Source: an uncultured Methylobacter sp.
Lineage (GTDB): Bacteria; Pseudomonadota; Gammaproteobacteria; Methylococcales; Methylomonadaceae
Length of the DNA stretch: 13,693 bases
Direction of reading: 5' to 3'
Assembly (NCBI GenBank): GCA_903831545.1
Contig: CAIKYI010000529.1
Span: 1-13,693 of the forward strand
Each line of letters begins with the position of its first letter. The stretch's first letter is position 1. The notes beneath the pieces were generated by a model, which worked only from the letters and a program-made list of their open reading frames with translations, did no database searches and was not told the origin of the DNA. The position numbers and the translations under genes are program-made. Below are positions 1 through 6,258 of this stretch, in pieces.

Positions 1-1
1 A

Positions 2-571
2 GCTAAAAAACTGATCGCTGAATTGGATAAAGGCGCTGAATTTGGCAAATTAGCCACCAAAAACTCTTTGGATGCCAAAGAATCACAAAATGGCGGCGAT
101 TTAGGCTGGTTTTCTGCAAGCCAAATGGTTGCGCCCTTCTCTGAAGCCGTTGCAACACTGGAAAAAGGCAAATACACCAAAACGCCTGTTAAAACCCAAT
201 TTGGCTTCCATGTTATCTTGAAAGAAGATTCCCGACCATTAACGCCTCCACCTTTGGAAGCCGTTAAAGAACAACTGACACCTTATCTGCAACGCAAAAA
301 AGTTCAGGACATGATCGAAACCTTGCGTAAACAGGCCAAAGTTGAGATTCTTGTGCCCTTGACAGATGACAAACCCAAAACTGAAGCCGCTCCAGCAGCA
401 GAAGCAGGAACTCCAGCCGCAGAACCTGCAAACACAGCCGAAGGCGCCGCTACAACTCAAGCAGTTGAAGAAAAACCGGCAGCTGTAGCTGAACCAATTG
501 CTGAGCCTGCCAAAGCAGTTGAAAAAGCGGCAGAACCAGCCGCTGTTGCACCTGCTGAAGTCAAAAAATAG
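2..571 (+). CDS. Peptidyl-prolyl cis-trans isomerase, parvulin (PpiC) type, 3' part
   Basis: This is the C-terminal 189 residues of a gene that begins left of the window; the frame is open from base 2. The first ~80 residues fit the second half of a parvulin/rotamase domain: a FGKLA...NS..AK helix, then GGDLGWF, then 'MV.PF..AV..LEKG', and finally the closing strand 'T.FGFHVI'. Parvulins of this kind (PpiC/SurA/PrsA-like) isomerise prolyl bonds in proteins folding in the periplasm, usually after export by a signal peptide, which would be in the missing part. A helical segment follows (LEAVKEQLTPYLQRKKVQDMI), then about 65 residues of low-complexity Ala/Pro/Glu sequence ending in Lys. That acidic tail is unusual in length and is probably disordered. 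The gene converges on the regulator gene, with 57 nt between stops. The family is clear; which parvulin subfamily it is cannot be decided without the N-terminus. Confidence 0.9.
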   Translation, partial: AKKLIAELDKGAEFGKLATKNSLDAKESQNGGDLGWFSASQMVAPFSEAVATLEKGKYTKTPVKTQFGFHVILKEDSRPLTPPPLEAVKEQLTPYLQRKKVQDMIETLRKQAKVEILVPLTDDKPKTEAAPAAEAGTPAAEPANTAEGAATTQAVEEKPAAVAEPIAEPAKAVEKAAEPAAVAPAEVKK

Positions 572-585
572 TACACAGCTCTAAC

Positions 586-619
586 GGCTACCAATTTATG
601 ACCTTTTAAATTGGTAGCC
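586..619. terminator. Inverted repeat between convergent genes, possible bidirectional terminator
   Basis: GGCTACCAATTTA (586-598) and TAAATTGGTAGCC (607-619) form a perfect 13-bp stem with an 8-nt loop. It sits in the 57-nt gap between two converging stop codons, where a shared terminator is expected. Neither side is followed by a proper U tract, so intrinsic termination is not certain; it could instead protect 3' ends. Confidence 0.55.
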
Positions 620-628
620 CCCAGTCCG

Positions 629-1696
629 CTAAGCCTCATACCGATCACACATCCCCCCCCGCTTTTGTATTGATAATTCCTGACCTAAGCCCCGTTCCAC
701 TAATTCCGCCTGCATTTTCGCAATACGCCTTACTCCAGCACCCTCATCGCAACGCCGGTAACTGATGATGATTAATAATTTCGTCGCAGAACACCTGAAC
801 ATCAAAAAATTTAACAAATCTAATGTCCCTTGATCGCTCCAGTGGGCATTATCCAGAATCAATATTAGAGTAGCCTTGCGACTCAGCGTTTGAAAGAGCT
901 CTGCTCCTTCGCGCAACATCCGGATGGTATTGACCTGAGCCAGGTTAAGCTGAAGTTTCGCCAGTTCATCAGTATTCAGGACATTCAACATTTGAAAAAG
1001 CCAACTCGGTGCCAGATGATGCAAGTGTTCAATCAGCTCTTTTCCATGAGGCTCCCGGCAATGGCGTTCAAGCGCTTCCAACAAGGGCATAAACGGTTCA
1101 ACCACACCTTCCATTTGCACACAGCGCGCCCGTAACACCGAAAGTTCAGGATGATGCATGGCGGCGAGAAAGGTATCGAGCAAAGCAGTTTTGCCCGCGC
1201 TCTGTTCGCCCTGTAAAAAAACCAGTCGACGCTTTCCGTTTGATGACTCCTGCAAGGCTAGTACCAGTTCTGTAAATTGCCGGGCATGTTCATGCCAAAC
1301 AGAAAAGCCTAACGTTTGTGGACGATAATGCAAAGGATTGACCCGGCATGCGTTAACGGCTTTCAACGGCTCAGTGACAGTAACTTTTGCAATAAAGCGG
1401 TAACCCTTTTTACAGACTGTAGAAATGTATTCCGGCACTTTACTATTGTCCTGCAGGGCTTTGCGCAAAGAATTAATCGCCAGCCTGATAGCCGAATCAT
1501 CGACAAATCGGCCATCCCAAACCGAATTGAATAGTTCCTCATGTGAAACCAGGCGTTCCGGATTCAGTAAAAAATACAACAATAAGCGATAAATCTTTGG
1601 CGCTATTGATATATGGGTATTTTCCTTCCATAAAAGTTCAGTAGCCATATCCAAACGGAATGCCCCGAATGTGTAGGTAATATTCTGTTCCATCAT
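629..1696 (-). CDS. Winged-helix (OmpR/PhoB-type) regulator with AAA ATPase domain, probably truncated
   Basis: Residues ~6-105 match a Trans_reg_C winged-helix DNA-binding domain: 'FGAFRLD' opening, 'LLLYFLLNPERLVSHEELFNSVW' recognition region, 'SLRKAL' and a closing 'GYRF' wing. An AAA_16/STAND-like P-loop ATPase domain follows, with Walker A GEQSAGKT (163-170) and Walker B ILILDNAHW with D282. The family works as a cytoplasmic transcription regulator whose ATPase/TPR part senses a signal. Relatives of this layout usually run to 900 residues or more with TPR-like repeats. This one stops at 355, about 70 residues after Walker B, inside the ATPase domain, and the last residues follow an 8-G run. 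It is therefore likely a remnant or a short variant. The start is the first of two adjacent ATGs; only a weak GAGAG lies upstream. It is divergent from the 141-aa gene and may control it. Domain calls are firm; the target is inferred. Confidence 0.85.
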   Translation of the reverse strand: MMEQNITYTFGAFRLDMATELLWKENTHISIAPKIYRLLLYFLLNPERLVSHEELFNSVWDGRFVDDSAIRLAINSLRKALQDNSKVPEYISTVCKKGYRFIAKVTVTEPLKAVNACRVNPLHYRPQTLGFSVWHEHARQFTELVLALQESSNGKRRLVFLQGEQSAGKTALLDTFLAAMHHPELSVLRARCVQMEGVVEPFMPLLEALERHCREPHGKELIEHLHHLAPSWLFQMLNVLNTDELAKLQLNLAQVNTIRMLREGAELFQTLSRKATLILILDNAHWSDQGTLDLLNFLMFRCSATKLLIIISYRRCDEGAGVRRIAKMQAELVERGLGQELSIQKRGGMCDRYEA

Positions 1697-1730
1697 GAAG
1701 CTCTCTAGTCATTATTAGAGTTATAGCGAC

Positions 1731-1786
1731 TGCTAACAAATAAATAACATTTTGCTAACAACTAATGTCGGCGGAGTCAGTATACT
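1731..1786 (+). promoter_or_regulatory. Direct-repeat operator candidate and -10 box upstream of the 141-aa gene
   Basis: TGCTAACAA occurs at 1731-1739 and again at 1753-1761, 22 bp apart (two helical turns). A TATACT box lies at 1781-1786, which places the second repeat against the -35 position, where no good -35 sequence is present. An 8/9 match in the opposite orientation, TTGTTACCA, lies at 1797-1805. OmpR/PhoB-type winged-helix proteins bind direct repeats next to weak -35 regions, and such a regulator gene lies divergently alongside. Activation of the 141-aa gene, or autoregulation, is an inference. Confidence 0.4.
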
Positions 1787-1843
1787 AAAAAAAAGCTTGT
1801 TACCAACATAAATAAGCTTAATTTAGAGGATAAATAGGGGGGT

Positions 1844-1875
1844 TGCCAAGCATGGCATACACCGTGCCTTAGCTT
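1844..1875 (+). promoter_or_regulatory. Overlapping alternative hairpins in the long leader of the 141-aa gene
   Basis: TGCCA-AGCA-TGGCA (1844-1857) forms a small perfect hairpin. The second half of it, GGCA (1854-1857), can instead pair with TGCC (1865-1868), extended by AAGC (1848-1851) with GCTT (1872-1875). The two folds exclude each other. They would lie in a leader of about 190 nt if transcription starts near the TATACT box. A run of six G (1837-1842) precedes them. No known riboswitch class is recognisable, so a regulatory role is only a possibility. Confidence 0.2.
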
Positions 1876-1980
1876 CCAATGAGCGTAACAAGAGCTTAAT
1901 CAATTGACAGCCCTGCATGTCAGCTTGTCAACTTCTGAATCTATTTACTATTTAAGTAATAACACAATTGGAGACTTGAA

Positions 1981-2406
1981 ATGACTGAAATCACTTTAAC
2001 TGTTGACCAGCTTGCATCTGTTAAACATGACATGGATGTGAAGACAGAAATGCTGTCCGATCAAGAAATTGAAGCCTTGGCGACCAAGTTAAACGAAAAG
2101 ATAGACCTGCCATTTATTTTGGAAGGAACCGAACAAATCATATTTGTAAAAATAGTAAAACTATTTGACCGACTTTTGTACCAAAATTTACCCAATGAAC
2201 TCTATAAATTGGTTAAACATTCAAATGATGGTATTTCTGAAGAAGATGCCAAACAATTAAAATTCGTACTTGGAACTCGTCTCAACAAGAAATTTGATGT
2301 TCCTTATGTACCTGAATGGATAGAGCAAGAAATATTTGAATTACTGATTGCGCTTTTAGTAGATGCCATGCGCAATAATTTTAGTATATTGGCGCAATCA
2401 GCATAA
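1981..2406 (+). CDS. Hypothetical 141-aa protein with an internal 64-residue duplication
   Basis: Function is not recognised. The protein is soluble-looking, mostly predicted helix, without signal peptide, membrane segment or cysteine. Its clearest property is an internal repeat: L37-N-x-K-x-D-x-P44 returns as L101-N-x-K-x-D-x-P108, and E51-Q-x-I-F55 as E115-Q-x-I-F119, both at an offset of exactly 64 residues without gaps. The flanking hydrophobic helices (I58-L66, L122-V127) also correspond. Each unit therefore looks like a helix, a short D-[LV]-P turn and an amphipathic helix, possibly forming an intramolecular pair. The start ATG has GGAG 9 nt upstream (TTGGAGACTTGAA-ATG). It lies divergent from the winged-helix regulator, behind a candidate operator. 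The gene is slightly A/T richer than its neighbours. Confidence 0.7.
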   Translation: MTEITLTVDQLASVKHDMDVKTEMLSDQEIEALATKLNEKIDLPFILEGTEQIIFVKIVKLFDRLLYQNLPNELYKLVKHSNDGISEEDAKQLKFVLGTRLNKKFDVPYVPEWIEQEIFELLIALLVDAMRNNFSILAQSA

Positions 2407-2589
2407 GAGCATGACTATATTTGGTTAATAGTCGCTTTGGGAATAGCTGCTTGGTTCAACACCCCAGTCTAAAGGCGCATCGCCCGTAGACAATTTTAAG
2501 GTTTTACTTTTAATCAGGATTCAGTGAAGTCGGAATGAATCATAATGCAGCTTGCCCACTTATCTTAACGTTAACATGAGGAAACAATC

Positions 2590-3060
2590 ATGTCGATTGA
2601 TTCAATGTCATTCATCCTCGGTGGATTACTGATTGCAGTAAGCCTTCTTGGGGGAGGCATCGAGATACGTGAACTGAGAATCCCCTCAATTAGCCGAACC
2701 AGCAGGGTGCTGTCTTTCCTCGTGGGTAGTGTATTTATCGGCTTGGCTCTTTTTTTGATTTTCTATCAAAACGACAAAACCTCGTTTCCAGACAATAGCG
2801 GTCCTCCTCTATCCGAACGACAAACCTTCAATGAACCCATGTATGCTGGCTACAGAATCGACGCTTGCTATGAATGGGCAAACCGTTGCGGTGAAGAACC
2901 GGCTACAGCATGGTGCAAAGCTAACGGATTTAAGTTGGCCATTGATTATCCAACAGAAAATGTTGGCTCACGAGGCATTGTTACCAAACTCATTGGCACA
3001 CAGGCCGAGTGCAGGGAACCTTTTTGCGCTTCTTTCAAATACATTGAATGTCAACGCTAA
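2590..3060 (+). CDS. Two-helix membrane protein with six-cysteine extracytoplasmic domain
   Basis: This is a small inner-membrane protein of 156 residues. Two hydrophobic segments (about 6-25 and 40-60) form a hairpin with a short charged linker (EIRELRIPSISRTSR) between them. A Pro/Ser linker follows, then a compact C-terminal domain (87-156) with six cysteines at 93, 100, 109, 141, 146 and 154. The pattern is 'YRIDxC..W...CG..AA..WC...GF..A', then 'IGTxxEC..xFCxSFxYIxCxR'. The even cysteine number suggests three disulfides and an oxidising location outside the cytoplasm. I recall domains of this pattern as recurrent in bacterial exported proteins, at times fused to caspase-like peptidases, but no function is established here. 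AGGA lies 8-10 nt before the ATG. The neighbours give no firm clue; the stretch from 2407 to 2589 shows no gene or clear site. Confidence 0.75.
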   Translation: MSIDSMSFILGGLLIAVSLLGGGIEIRELRIPSISRTSRVLSFLVGSVFIGLALFLIFYQNDKTSFPDNSGPPLSERQTFNEPMYAGYRIDACYEWANRCGEEPATAWCKANGFKLAIDYPTENVGSRGIVTKLIGTQAECREPFCASFKYIECQR

Positions 3061-3142
3061 ACCAGCCAGACAGATTGATATTTATGTCGCCCTGTAATAG
3101 ATATAGATTCCGAAGTAGACGAAGTGACATACGGCGCCATAA

Positions 3143-3378
3143 ATTGATTAAACGGGTAGCATTTGCTGTGCGAGCTTTGGTTTTTAAGCTGTGCACAACA
3201 AACCACACCAAAAATGACGTAACTTAATCAATGAATATAACTATATACTCCGTGTGGAGTATTAATAACGGTGACAGTATTCCGAAAAAACTCATGAATT
3301 TGTTGAGAATATCAGGCGGATATCGAAACTGGGAAGCAATTTAGCCGACAGTAGATCCAGCAGACGGCTAACTGTCAC
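3143..3378. repeat. Structured intergenic region with nested inverted repeats
   Basis: The gap between the six-cysteine gene and the lysozyme gene (3061-3409) holds no convincing gene but several symmetries. ATTGATTAA (3143-3151) is inverted as TTAATCAAT (3224-3232), and inside it CATTT (3160-3164) pairs with AAATG (3212-3216) and TGTG (3167-3170) with CACA (3204-3207). ATACTCC-GTGT-GGAGTAT (3245-3262) is a perfect 7-bp tetraloop hairpin. GTGACAGT (3271-3278) is inverted as ACTGTCAC (3371-3378), and TAGCCG (3342-3347) as CGGCTA (3365-3370). These could be a leader RNA for the lysozyme gene, operators, or the remains of a small repeat element. Confidence 0.35.
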
Positions 3379-3409
3379 AAATAGTTCAAACTATATTCAG
3401 GAAAAAATA

Positions 3410-4216
3410 ATGGCAAAAGTAGCATTTACATCTGCTTTGAAAGCGGAATACGAAAGATTATTCAATTCATGCATTATTACATCCAGGAGTTTGGCTATCG
3501 TTGAAAACCTTAACAAACAATTGATCGGCAATACGGCACGCTATCAAAGTGTCGGAGAACAATTGGGCATTCCATGGTTTTTTATCGCGGTAATTCATAA
3601 CATGGAAGCCAGCCAGAATTTCAAGTCACATTTACACAACGGCGATCCTTTAACCGCCCGCACCGTTCAAGTGCCTGCGGGGCGCCCAAAAAAAGGTAAG
3701 CCGCCCTTCAATTGGGAAGAAAGTGCAGCAGATGCTTTGGCGATGCGGGGACTGGGAGCAAAAACGGACTGGAGTCTGGCCGGCGTGTGCTATCAACTTG
3801 AGGGTTACAACGGCTGGGGCTACAGGCTTCATCACCAGCATGTGCTGACACCGTATTTGTGGTCTCTTTCAAATCATTACAGCAGTGGCAAATATGTGGC
3901 GGACGGTACCTGGTCTGACACGGCAATTTCCAAACAATGCGGGGCTGCCGTATTATTAAGACGCCTGGCAGAACTGCATCAAATCGAATTCCCTGACCAA
4001 CCCAGACCAACTGCTGAGAACGAACCTTTGGTCGTTAACTATGCGACGACCAAATCCAGTAATTTGACTGTTGTCAGACAGACTGAAGATTTACAACGCT
4101 GGCTAAATGGCTTTCCCGGCGTTTTCGTTAAAATTGATGGCGTTCCGGGCGAAAAAACCTCAATCGCTTTCAGGCATGTCACCGGCTCTTATTTACCAGG
4201 TCATCCCGGAAGCTGA
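3410..4216 (+). CDS. Lysozyme-like peptidoglycan hydrolase with C-terminal wall-binding-like region
   Basis: The protein resembles a family of bacterial 'lysozyme family' proteins that cleave the glycan strand of peptidoglycan. The N-terminal half has the helix 'GIPWFFIAVIHNMEAS' with E66 as candidate general acid, followed by 'FKSHLHNGDPLTARTVQVPAGRP'. The centre has the signature E131-GYNGWGYR, then 'PYLWSLSNHYSSGKYVADG.W'. Residues ~220-268 ('LQRWLNGFPG...VDG-like...GEKTS.AF..VTG.YLPGHPG') look like a shortened peptidoglycan-binding-domain variant. There is no signal peptide, so reaching the wall needs another route (holin, dedicated secretion system or lysis) or an undetected export signal. 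AGGA lies 7 nt before the ATG. It heads a same-strand group with a PEGA-like protein and two patatin-like hydrolases. A small AACTGG-ATG-CCAGTT hairpin follows at 4251-4265, without a U tract. Confidence 0.8.
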   Translation: MAKVAFTSALKAEYERLFNSCIITSRSLAIVENLNKQLIGNTARYQSVGEQLGIPWFFIAVIHNMEASQNFKSHLHNGDPLTARTVQVPAGRPKKGKPPFNWEESAADALAMRGLGAKTDWSLAGVCYQLEGYNGWGYRLHHQHVLTPYLWSLSNHYSSGKYVADGTWSDTAISKQCGAAVLLRRLAELHQIEFPDQPRPTAENEPLVVNYATTKSSNLTVVRQTEDLQRWLNGFPGVFVKIDGVPGEKTSIAFRHVTGSYLPGHPGS

Positions 4217-4341
4217 GCAACTCTGACTTTACCCCCATTTTTTAAGTGAGAACTGGATGCCAGTTGGCTATATTATTTCATGTACGTTCCTTACCCGATT
4301 TGCAATTACCAACAATCATGACTTTTTAAGGGGTCACACTC

Positions 4342-4554
4342 ATGGAACACGTTTTTGTTAGCTTTAAAGAAGACCGAAAAGTACTGGCGAACGGAAAAAA
4401 ACAGGGTCAAACCAACCAAACCCTGCTTATTCCAAAAGGGCATCACAGTTTTACCCTGGATGGCCTACAGAATTATCATCCGGAAAAAGTTGACGCCGTT
4501 ATTCAAAACACGACTTCGCTTAGTCCCTATAAAATCGAATTTAACCTGAAGTGA
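4342..4554 (+). CDS. Small PEGA-like protein (70 aa)
   Basis: This 70-residue protein begins 'MEHVFVSF..DR.V.ANGKKQGQTNQTLLIPKGHHSFTL'. That resembles the beta-strand pattern of PEGA-type domains: a short strand, a variable turn with Gly, a 'TN.TL.I..G.H.F.L' core, then a second half 'NYHPEKVDAVIQNTTSLSPYKIEFN'. Such domains are small beta folds often attached to surface or envelope proteins; here the domain stands alone and has no signal peptide or cysteine. AAGGGG ends 8 nt before the ATG, a good ribosome site. The stop is followed after only 3 nt by the ATG of the patatin-like lipoprotein, which itself lacks a good ribosome site. The two are therefore probably translationally coupled and work together. 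A partner, inhibitor or targeting role for the hydrolases is possible but unproven. Confidence 0.7.
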   Translation: MEHVFVSFKEDRKVLANGKKQGQTNQTLLIPKGHHSFTLDGLQNYHPEKVDAVIQNTTSLSPYKIEFNLK

Positions 4555-4557
4555 CTT

Positions 4558-5982
4558 ATGCGTATCCTAAGCTCAATATTACTCCTACTACTGGTATCTG
4601 TGTTGCCCGGCTGTGCCAGTTATCCGCATACACCTAGACTGGATCACTATGATCTTGCTAAAGGCTATCGCTATGACCAACTCAGCGATCAAAAAAACAG
4701 CGATAGCCTGTTCGTCATTTTAAGCTTCTCCGGGGGTGGCACGCGGGCTGCGGCTTTATCCTATGGCGTTTTGGAAAAGCTGCGCAATACGCCGATTGTC
4801 TGGGAAGGTAAACACAGCAATTTATTGAATGAAGTCGACGTTATTTCTTCAGTTTCCGGTGGTAGCTTTACGGCGGGTTATTATAGGGCTTTCGGCGAGG
4901 CCATCTTCAAAGAAAAAAACGAATCCGGATTTCTACGGGATTTTCTGTATCGCGACATAGAAGGTGAACTGCTAACCCAATTATTCTATCCCACGAACTG
5001 GTTTCGCCTGGCTTCACCTTGGTACAGCCGGATTGATATGGCAACCGAGTTCTACGATGCGGAAATATTCAAGGGGGTTAAATACGCCGATTTGGTTAAT
5101 CACCCTATCAAACCTTATTTGATGATCAATGCGACCGATATGAGTTTGGGCGCACGTTTTACTTTTGAACAAGCCCAATTCGACCCGATGTGCGCGGATC
5201 TTGGCGGTGTCGGTTTGGCTCGTGCCGTTGCTGCTTCGTCAAATTTTCCGGTGGCCTTTCCACCGATGACCATAGACAATCACGGCGGTACTTGCGGCTA
5301 CAACCAACAGCAACCAGGCTGGATTGCCCAAGCGGAACAAGATTTACTGCTCAACCCCAGCCGCTATAAAAATGCCATGCTCTTTAAAACCTATCAGGAT
5401 AGCAATAAAAGACCCTTTATTCATTTGTTGGATGGAGGCATCGCCGATAATCTTGGTCTACGTGGCCCGTTAGAAGCCCTGATTTCCAGTGACACAGAAT
5501 TGAATCTTCAGGGCAAAATGAATAACGGCAGCATTAAAAAACTTCTGATCATCACTGTCGATGCCAAAAGTCAGCCCGATTTAAATTACGATAGCTCGGC
5601 GATTCCGCCCAATGTTATAGATGTTCTAAAGGTAGTTGCCAATGTACCGATGGATAATTTCTCCTTTGAAACCACGGAAACCCTGCGTAAATCGATTACT
5701 GAATTAGAAAAAGACAAAAACACCTATTTGGCCTGCCAAAGCCAATTAAAACAACATTGTCCCGCTGCCATGTTAAACACCCCAGCCCCCAACATACCCG
5801 AACTTGATTTTATTTATATCGGTTTCGAGCTTTTAGCCAACGCCACAGAACGGGATAAATTTTTCAACATGAAAACCTCGTTTTCTTTACCGGACTCGCA
5901 AATCAATGACTTGCGGGATGTTGCCAAACGGCTTTTAGATGAATCGGCAACCTATCAAAAGTTTGTGAAGGCTATGCCGTAA
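4558..5982 (+). CDS. Patatin-like phospholipase, predicted lipoprotein
   Basis: The N-terminus is a lipoprotein signal peptide: MRILSS, a run of Leu/Val, and lipobox LPGC with C19 as the lipidated residue. The mature protein should be anchored to a membrane facing the periplasm or outside. The catalytic parts of a patatin lipid acyl hydrolase are in order: oxyanion motif S58-GGGTR63, nucleophile elbow S98-V-S100-GG with S100 as candidate nucleophile, and D292-GG in 'LLDGGIADNLGL' as the second half of the Ser-Asp dyad. The elbow has Ser instead of the first Gly of GxSxG, as I recall in related 'SSVSGGS' members. The C-terminal third (from ~350) is a helical region with a Cys pair (YLACQ...QHCP), typical of exported members. 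It starts 3 nt after the PEGA-like gene, with no strong Shine-Dalgarno sequence, suggesting coupling. Substrate and target membrane are unknown. Confidence 0.9.
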   Translation: MRILSSILLLLLVSVLPGCASYPHTPRLDHYDLAKGYRYDQLSDQKNSDSLFVILSFSGGGTRAAALSYGVLEKLRNTPIVWEGKHSNLLNEVDVISSVSGGSFTAGYYRAFGEAIFKEKNESGFLRDFLYRDIEGELLTQLFYPTNWFRLASPWYSRIDMATEFYDAEIFKGVKYADLVNHPIKPYLMINATDMSLGARFTFEQAQFDPMCADLGGVGLARAVAASSNFPVAFPPMTIDNHGGTCGYNQQQPGWIAQAEQDLLLNPSRYKNAMLFKTYQDSNKRPFIHLLDGGIADNLGLRGPLEALISSDTELNLQGKMNNGSIKKLLIITVDAKSQPDLNYDSSAIPPNVIDVLKVVANVPMDNFSFETTETLRKSITELEKDKNTYLACQSQLKQHCPAAMLNTPAPNIPELDFIYIGFELLANATERDKFFNMKTSFSLPDSQINDLRDVAKRLLDESATYQKFVKAMP

Positions 5983-6073
5983 ATTTTTCAGTTTTTTCGG
6001 GCAAAATAGCTTATGCCGTCCGCTGCCTTGAAGGTAGGAAGCCACTAACAAAACGTTTAGGCAATCTGCTGCA

Positions 6074-6219
6074 AATTCTGGTTTGTCAGATTACATGATC
6101 ACACTAAACCAAGATCGTCATTCCGGTATAGCGCGTAGCGAATCCAGGGATTTTGGGTGAATTCAAGCTTACCGATCGACGGGTACGACGAGCTTTGTAT
6201 AATCTGACAAAACAGAATT
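6074..6219. mobile_element. MITE-like 146-bp element with 20-bp terminal inverted repeats
   Basis: The left end AATTCTGGTTTGTCAGATTA (6074-6093) is inverted at the right end TAATCTGACAAAACAGAATT (6200-6219) with one mismatch in 20. Because AATT is its own complement, the outer 4 bp may be a target duplication instead, giving 16-bp ends (15/16) and a 138-bp body. It carries no gene, so it would need a transposase in trans. The interior has a 'CATTCCGG...GAATCCAGGG' stretch similar to short interspersed repeats common in gammaproteobacteria. It fills most of the gap between the two patatin genes (5983-6258); the rest of that gap shows no clear terminator. Confidence 0.6.
6176..6203 (+). promoter_or_regulatory. 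Candidate sigma70 promoter for the second patatin gene
   Basis: TATAAT at 6198-6203 is a perfect -10 hexamer, with TCGACG (4/6 match to TTGACA) 16 bp upstream at 6176-6181. Transcription would begin near 6210 and leave a leader of about 50 nt before the ATG at 6259. The -10 box overlaps the right inverted repeat of the MITE-like element, so the insertion may have created or moved this promoter. Confidence 0.45.
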
Positions 6220-6258
6220 AACTACTTTTTAACAATATCTCTGAAAATAAGGAGTGTA

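Noticed and set aside
457..648. A 63-residue minus-strand frame overlapping the end of the isomerase gene
   Set aside because: It is antisense to the Ala/Pro/Glu-rich tail, whose repetitive codons keep several frames open. It is also the frame a one-base slip in the regulator's 8-G run would enter, but it gives no recognisable ATPase or TPR sequence.
1904..1932. TTGACA at 1904-1909 as a -35 box of the 141-aa gene
   Set aside because: No -10-like hexamer is found at 15-19 bp spacing. The TTGACA is instead one arm of an imperfect TTGACA/TGTCAA inverted repeat.
3231..3344. A 37-codon plus-strand frame (MNITIYSVW...) before the lysozyme gene
   Set aside because: It has no ribosome site, no recognisable features, and is crossed by the hairpins of that region.
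4251..4265. AACTGG-ATG-CCAGTT hairpin as a terminator after the lysozyme gene
   Set aside because: The stem is only 6 bp, with a 3-nt loop and no U tract, so it cannot be called a terminator.
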